A stretch of 64,000 bases of DNA from assembly GCF_000383855.1 (NCBI RefSeq), contig NZ_KB912877.1, positions 2,654,732 to 2,718,731 on the forward strand, given 5' to 3'. This stretch comes from Methylobacter marinus A45. Its GTDB lineage: Bacteria; Pseudomonadota; Gammaproteobacteria; Methylococcales; Methylomonadaceae. The position numbers and the translations under genes are program-made. The notes under the pieces are model-generated. The model was not told where the DNA came from, did not search any database, and saw only the letters and a program-made list of their open reading frames with translations. Of this stretch, positions 62,123 through 64,000 are shown piece after piece. Each line of letters begins with the position of its first letter. The first letter of the stretch is position 1.

Positions 62123-63046
62123 CTAAAAAGGTCCGGGCAGTTCCCATTCGCTGACTTCGCCTTTAGGCCCCTTGGCCGTCACCAGATACAGATGGCAGAT
62201 GGACGGGTGATCGGTGCGATCCAGGCTCGGCCCGAACACCATGCCCTGGGGCGTGCCGATATTTAACCCGGAGAGATCCAGGCTGGCCGCCAGTTCGCCC
62301 TCCAGCGTCAATTTGTACAGTTTCCGCCGCTCGGCGCTCAACGCATACAGATGGCCGTCCTCGGGATTGAAGGCGAGGCCGCGCAGATCCCCCAGTTCAC
62401 CCGGCAGCGCGATCGGCGTCACCTCGGCGCCGGCAAATTCGCGTCCCGGTTTCGGCTGGATGCTGACCAGGCGGGGCCCGGCGCCATCCAGAACGAACAG
62501 CCGGCCGGTGGCCGGTTCCAGCGTCATGCCCTGGGGATCGGCGATGCCGAAGCCCTGCGCGTCCAGGCGCTTGATTTTGTCGGGATTCATCCTATTGCGC
62601 GCGCCCGCCTTGACCGCGATCAGCTCGCCGCCGTCGAGCAGGAACAGGCGCGACAGGCCGAAGCCGCTGGCGCCCTGGGACACGCTGTCGAAAGCCAGGT
62701 TGATCGGGTCGGCGACCTCGATCGGCCGTTGCGGCATCCCGGCATTTTTACCCAGGCCCGGTTTTGGCGGCGCGACCAGGATGAGGCGGGCGGCGCCTGG
62801 CCCCGGGTTGAGACTGAGCAGGGTATTGGCGCCGGGCGGGAAGCCGACGCCCGGAAAGCCCGGATGGCCGGCGCTGAAAAAATCCTCGTCGAATAAATCG
62901 TCGGTGTCGACGACCCGGGTAAGCGTGAGCGTGTCGGCCGGACCGGCCGATACGGCTGAAGGGTTTCCCGCCCCGTAAATCAGCAGGGCGCTGAAAAAGA
63001 GCGCGGAAAACTTGGTTAAATAGGTTTTTGTCATGCCGTTATTCAT
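62123..63046 (-). CDS. Secreted beta-propeller (NHL/SMP-30-like) protein
   Basis: 307 aa from the ATG at 63046 (ribosome-binding site CAGGAGG). Signal peptide (FSALFFSALLIYGAG...SAG), then propeller-like repeats (FGIADPQGMTLEPATGRLFV, LRGLAFNPEDGHLYALS, GTPQGMVFGPS). 65 bp upstream of the multidomain gene, and both begin with a VDTxxx / IDTSAF type segment, so they look like an operon of related secreted proteins. Function unknown. Confidence 0.75.
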   Translation of the reverse strand: MNNGMTKTYLTKFSALFFSALLIYGAGNPSAVSAGPADTLTLTRVVDTDDLFDEDFFSAGHPGFPGVGFPPGANTLLSLNPGPGAARLILVAPPKPGLGKNAGMPQRPIEVADPINLAFDSVSQGASGFGLSRLFLLDGGELIAVKAGARNRMNPDKIKRLDAQGFGIADPQGMTLEPATGRLFVLDGAGPRLVSIQPKPGREFAGAEVTPIALPGELGDLRGLAFNPEDGHLYALSAERRKLYKLTLEGELAASLDLSGLNIGTPQGMVFGPSLDRTDHPSICHLYLVTAKGPKGEVSEWELPGPF

Positions 63047-63470
63047 TAGCCAGCCTCCTGGATACAAATATGTAGTTTGCTGTTGGGTCTTGGGTTACTA
63101 AAAAAAGAATTGCATGTGTCATCAATCACTGACGTTTTTTATGCAACTCATAACATGCTGGGTATTGACGTGGTTATGCCGGAGACAAGTCTAAAAAAAC
63201 GATACCGTAAATTTAATTCAAGATCTTCCGCATTGAATCGAATCTATCTCGTTTTCAGCCAGATCAGAATAGGTATGACTACTTAAGTATTCGAACCGAT
63301 TTTTATGCCCAGTTAGAGGCTGTAATATTTCTGTAACATTAACGATAAGTATCGGTGGCAATTTTTGGAATCAAGAGCTCTGCGATAGATGGTGCAAAAA
63401 AAACAATAATAAAAAAACAAAATTTTATGAAAGTTTATGCCTACAAATTTGTGAAGCTGGAGGGAATTTC

Positions 63471-64000
63471 ATGCGAACCTTTGTTGCCAATCCTGCGAAT
63501 ATTTATGTGCCTCGGTCTAGCTTTTCCATTGTAACGGGCGTTGTTGCCGGTTTAATTGCATTGGGGGACTGCCTTATATTATTTGGCACGGGTACCACCA
63601 TTTATTTACTTTATCCGGGCTGGACCCCCGATCACAATCTGATGTACTTTCCGGCCATGGGCATCAATGCCTTGTTTACCTTGGCCTTGTTTTACTTTTC
63701 CGATTTATACAAGATTGACTCGATATTCGAAACGCGCAAGCAATTTCCAAAAATTATCATGCTCTGCACCATCTCGTTTCTGGTGTTGGTTGCCGCAGCG
63801 TTCGCGCTGAAGATTTCAACCGAGTTCTCCCGAACCTGGGCGTTCTATTGGCTTATTGCCGCCGTATGCGGGATTTATACAGGCCGATTGCTGGCGCGCC
63901 AGTTTCTGCTCAAATGGACGCAGACAGGCACATTGACTCGAAATGTTGCTGTCGTGGGTGCCGGTGAACAAGGAAATATGTTAGTCAGACTCTTGAAGGA
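63471..64000 (+). CDS. Undecaprenyl-phosphate sugar-1-phosphate transferase, N-terminal part
   Basis: Runs off the window; 176 codons visible from the ATG at 63471 (ribosome-binding site GGAGGG). Starts MRTFVANPANIYVPRSSFSI with four hydrophobic segments (LIALGDCLILFGTG, INALFTLALFYFSDLY, IIMLCTISFLVLVAAAFAL, WAFYWLIAAVCGIYTG) and then VAVVGAGEQGNMLVRLL, a Rossmann-like stretch. This is the N-terminal half of WcaJ/GumD-like polyprenyl glycosylphosphotransferases that start exopolysaccharide repeat units. Confidence 0.85.
   Translation, partial: MRTFVANPANIYVPRSSFSIVTGVVAGLIALGDCLILFGTGTTIYLLYPGWTPDHNLMYFPAMGINALFTLALFYFSDLYKIDSIFETRKQFPKIIMLCTISFLVLVAAAFALKISTEFSRTWAFYWLIAAVCGIYTGRLLARQFLLKWTQTGTLTRNVAVVGAGEQGNMLVRLLK

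Noticed and set aside
62214-62978. 254-codon plus-strand frame
   Set aside because: Antisense shadow of the propeller gene; Pro/Arg/Ser-rich with no ribosome-binding site.
63077-63286. 69-codon plus-strand frame upstream of the glycosyltransferase
   Set aside because: Composition and position suggest leader or promoter DNA; no ribosome-binding site.

Overview
The window is bacterial chromosome, almost certainly from a gammaproteobacterium. The gene set (PurM, KsgA/PdxA, NtrBC/GlnA/GlnK/AmtB, an adenylylatable class I glutamine synthetase, LpxD, NhaR, a split PurE/PurK, EmrAB-TolC) and several small unnamed proteins suggest a free-living aquatic or soil Gram-negative, plausibly a methanotroph of the Methylococcales. 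That last step is inference: no methane oxidation gene lies in the window.

Layout. 1-5.0 kb: purM, a secreted unknown, and a four-gene minus-strand operon (acidic protein, P-loop ATPase, homoserine O-acyltransferase, nucleoside deaminase). 5-12 kb: a membrane-anchored unknown, a hybrid sensor kinase and a CheB-CheR-PAS fusion, flanked by two copies of what look like paralogous small RNAs. 12-18.7 kb: pdxA-ksgA, then an EmrAB-TolC efflux system with its TetR regulator and a clear operator. 19-22 kb: a large soluble sensor-like protein ending in a CheW domain. 22-31.7 kb: a nitrogen island with ntrBC, glnA, an OmpL-like porin, and two glnK-amtB pairs. The first pair has a textbook sigma-54 promoter with two NtrC sites 31 bp apart, and the porin also has a sigma-54-type promoter. 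31.7-35 kb: a very large DUF748/AsmA-like protein. 35-41.5 kb: a complete-looking nir cluster (cd1 protein, two c cytochromes, nirF-D-L-G-H-J) for haem d1 synthesis and nitrite reduction, with an FNR-type box in front. 41.5-46 kb: persulfide dioxygenase plus TauE exporter, an outer-membrane barrel, gltA. 46-49 kb: AT-richer accessory stretch with small membrane and secreted proteins. 49-56.4 kb: purEK, nhaR, hpf, a lipoprotein-like unknown, lpxD and a polyphosphate:AMP phosphotransferase. 56.9-64 kb: a secreted pectate-lyase-like protein, two secreted beta-propeller proteins, and the start of an exopolysaccharide initiating glycosyltransferase that runs off the window.

The most unusual signals are non-coding: (i) two ~80-nt small RNA candidates with the same fold, an anti-Shine-Dalgarno stretch, an intrinsic terminator, and identical promoter-proximal tandem 15-bp repeats; (ii) two families of short inverted-repeat elements (MITE-like) of which four ends coincide exactly with stop codons of neighbouring genes. 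Among proteins, the cd1 enzyme of the nir cluster has a NirN-like cytochrome domain and appears to have Asn where NirS normally has its second distal His, so its role as nitrite reductase deserves testing.
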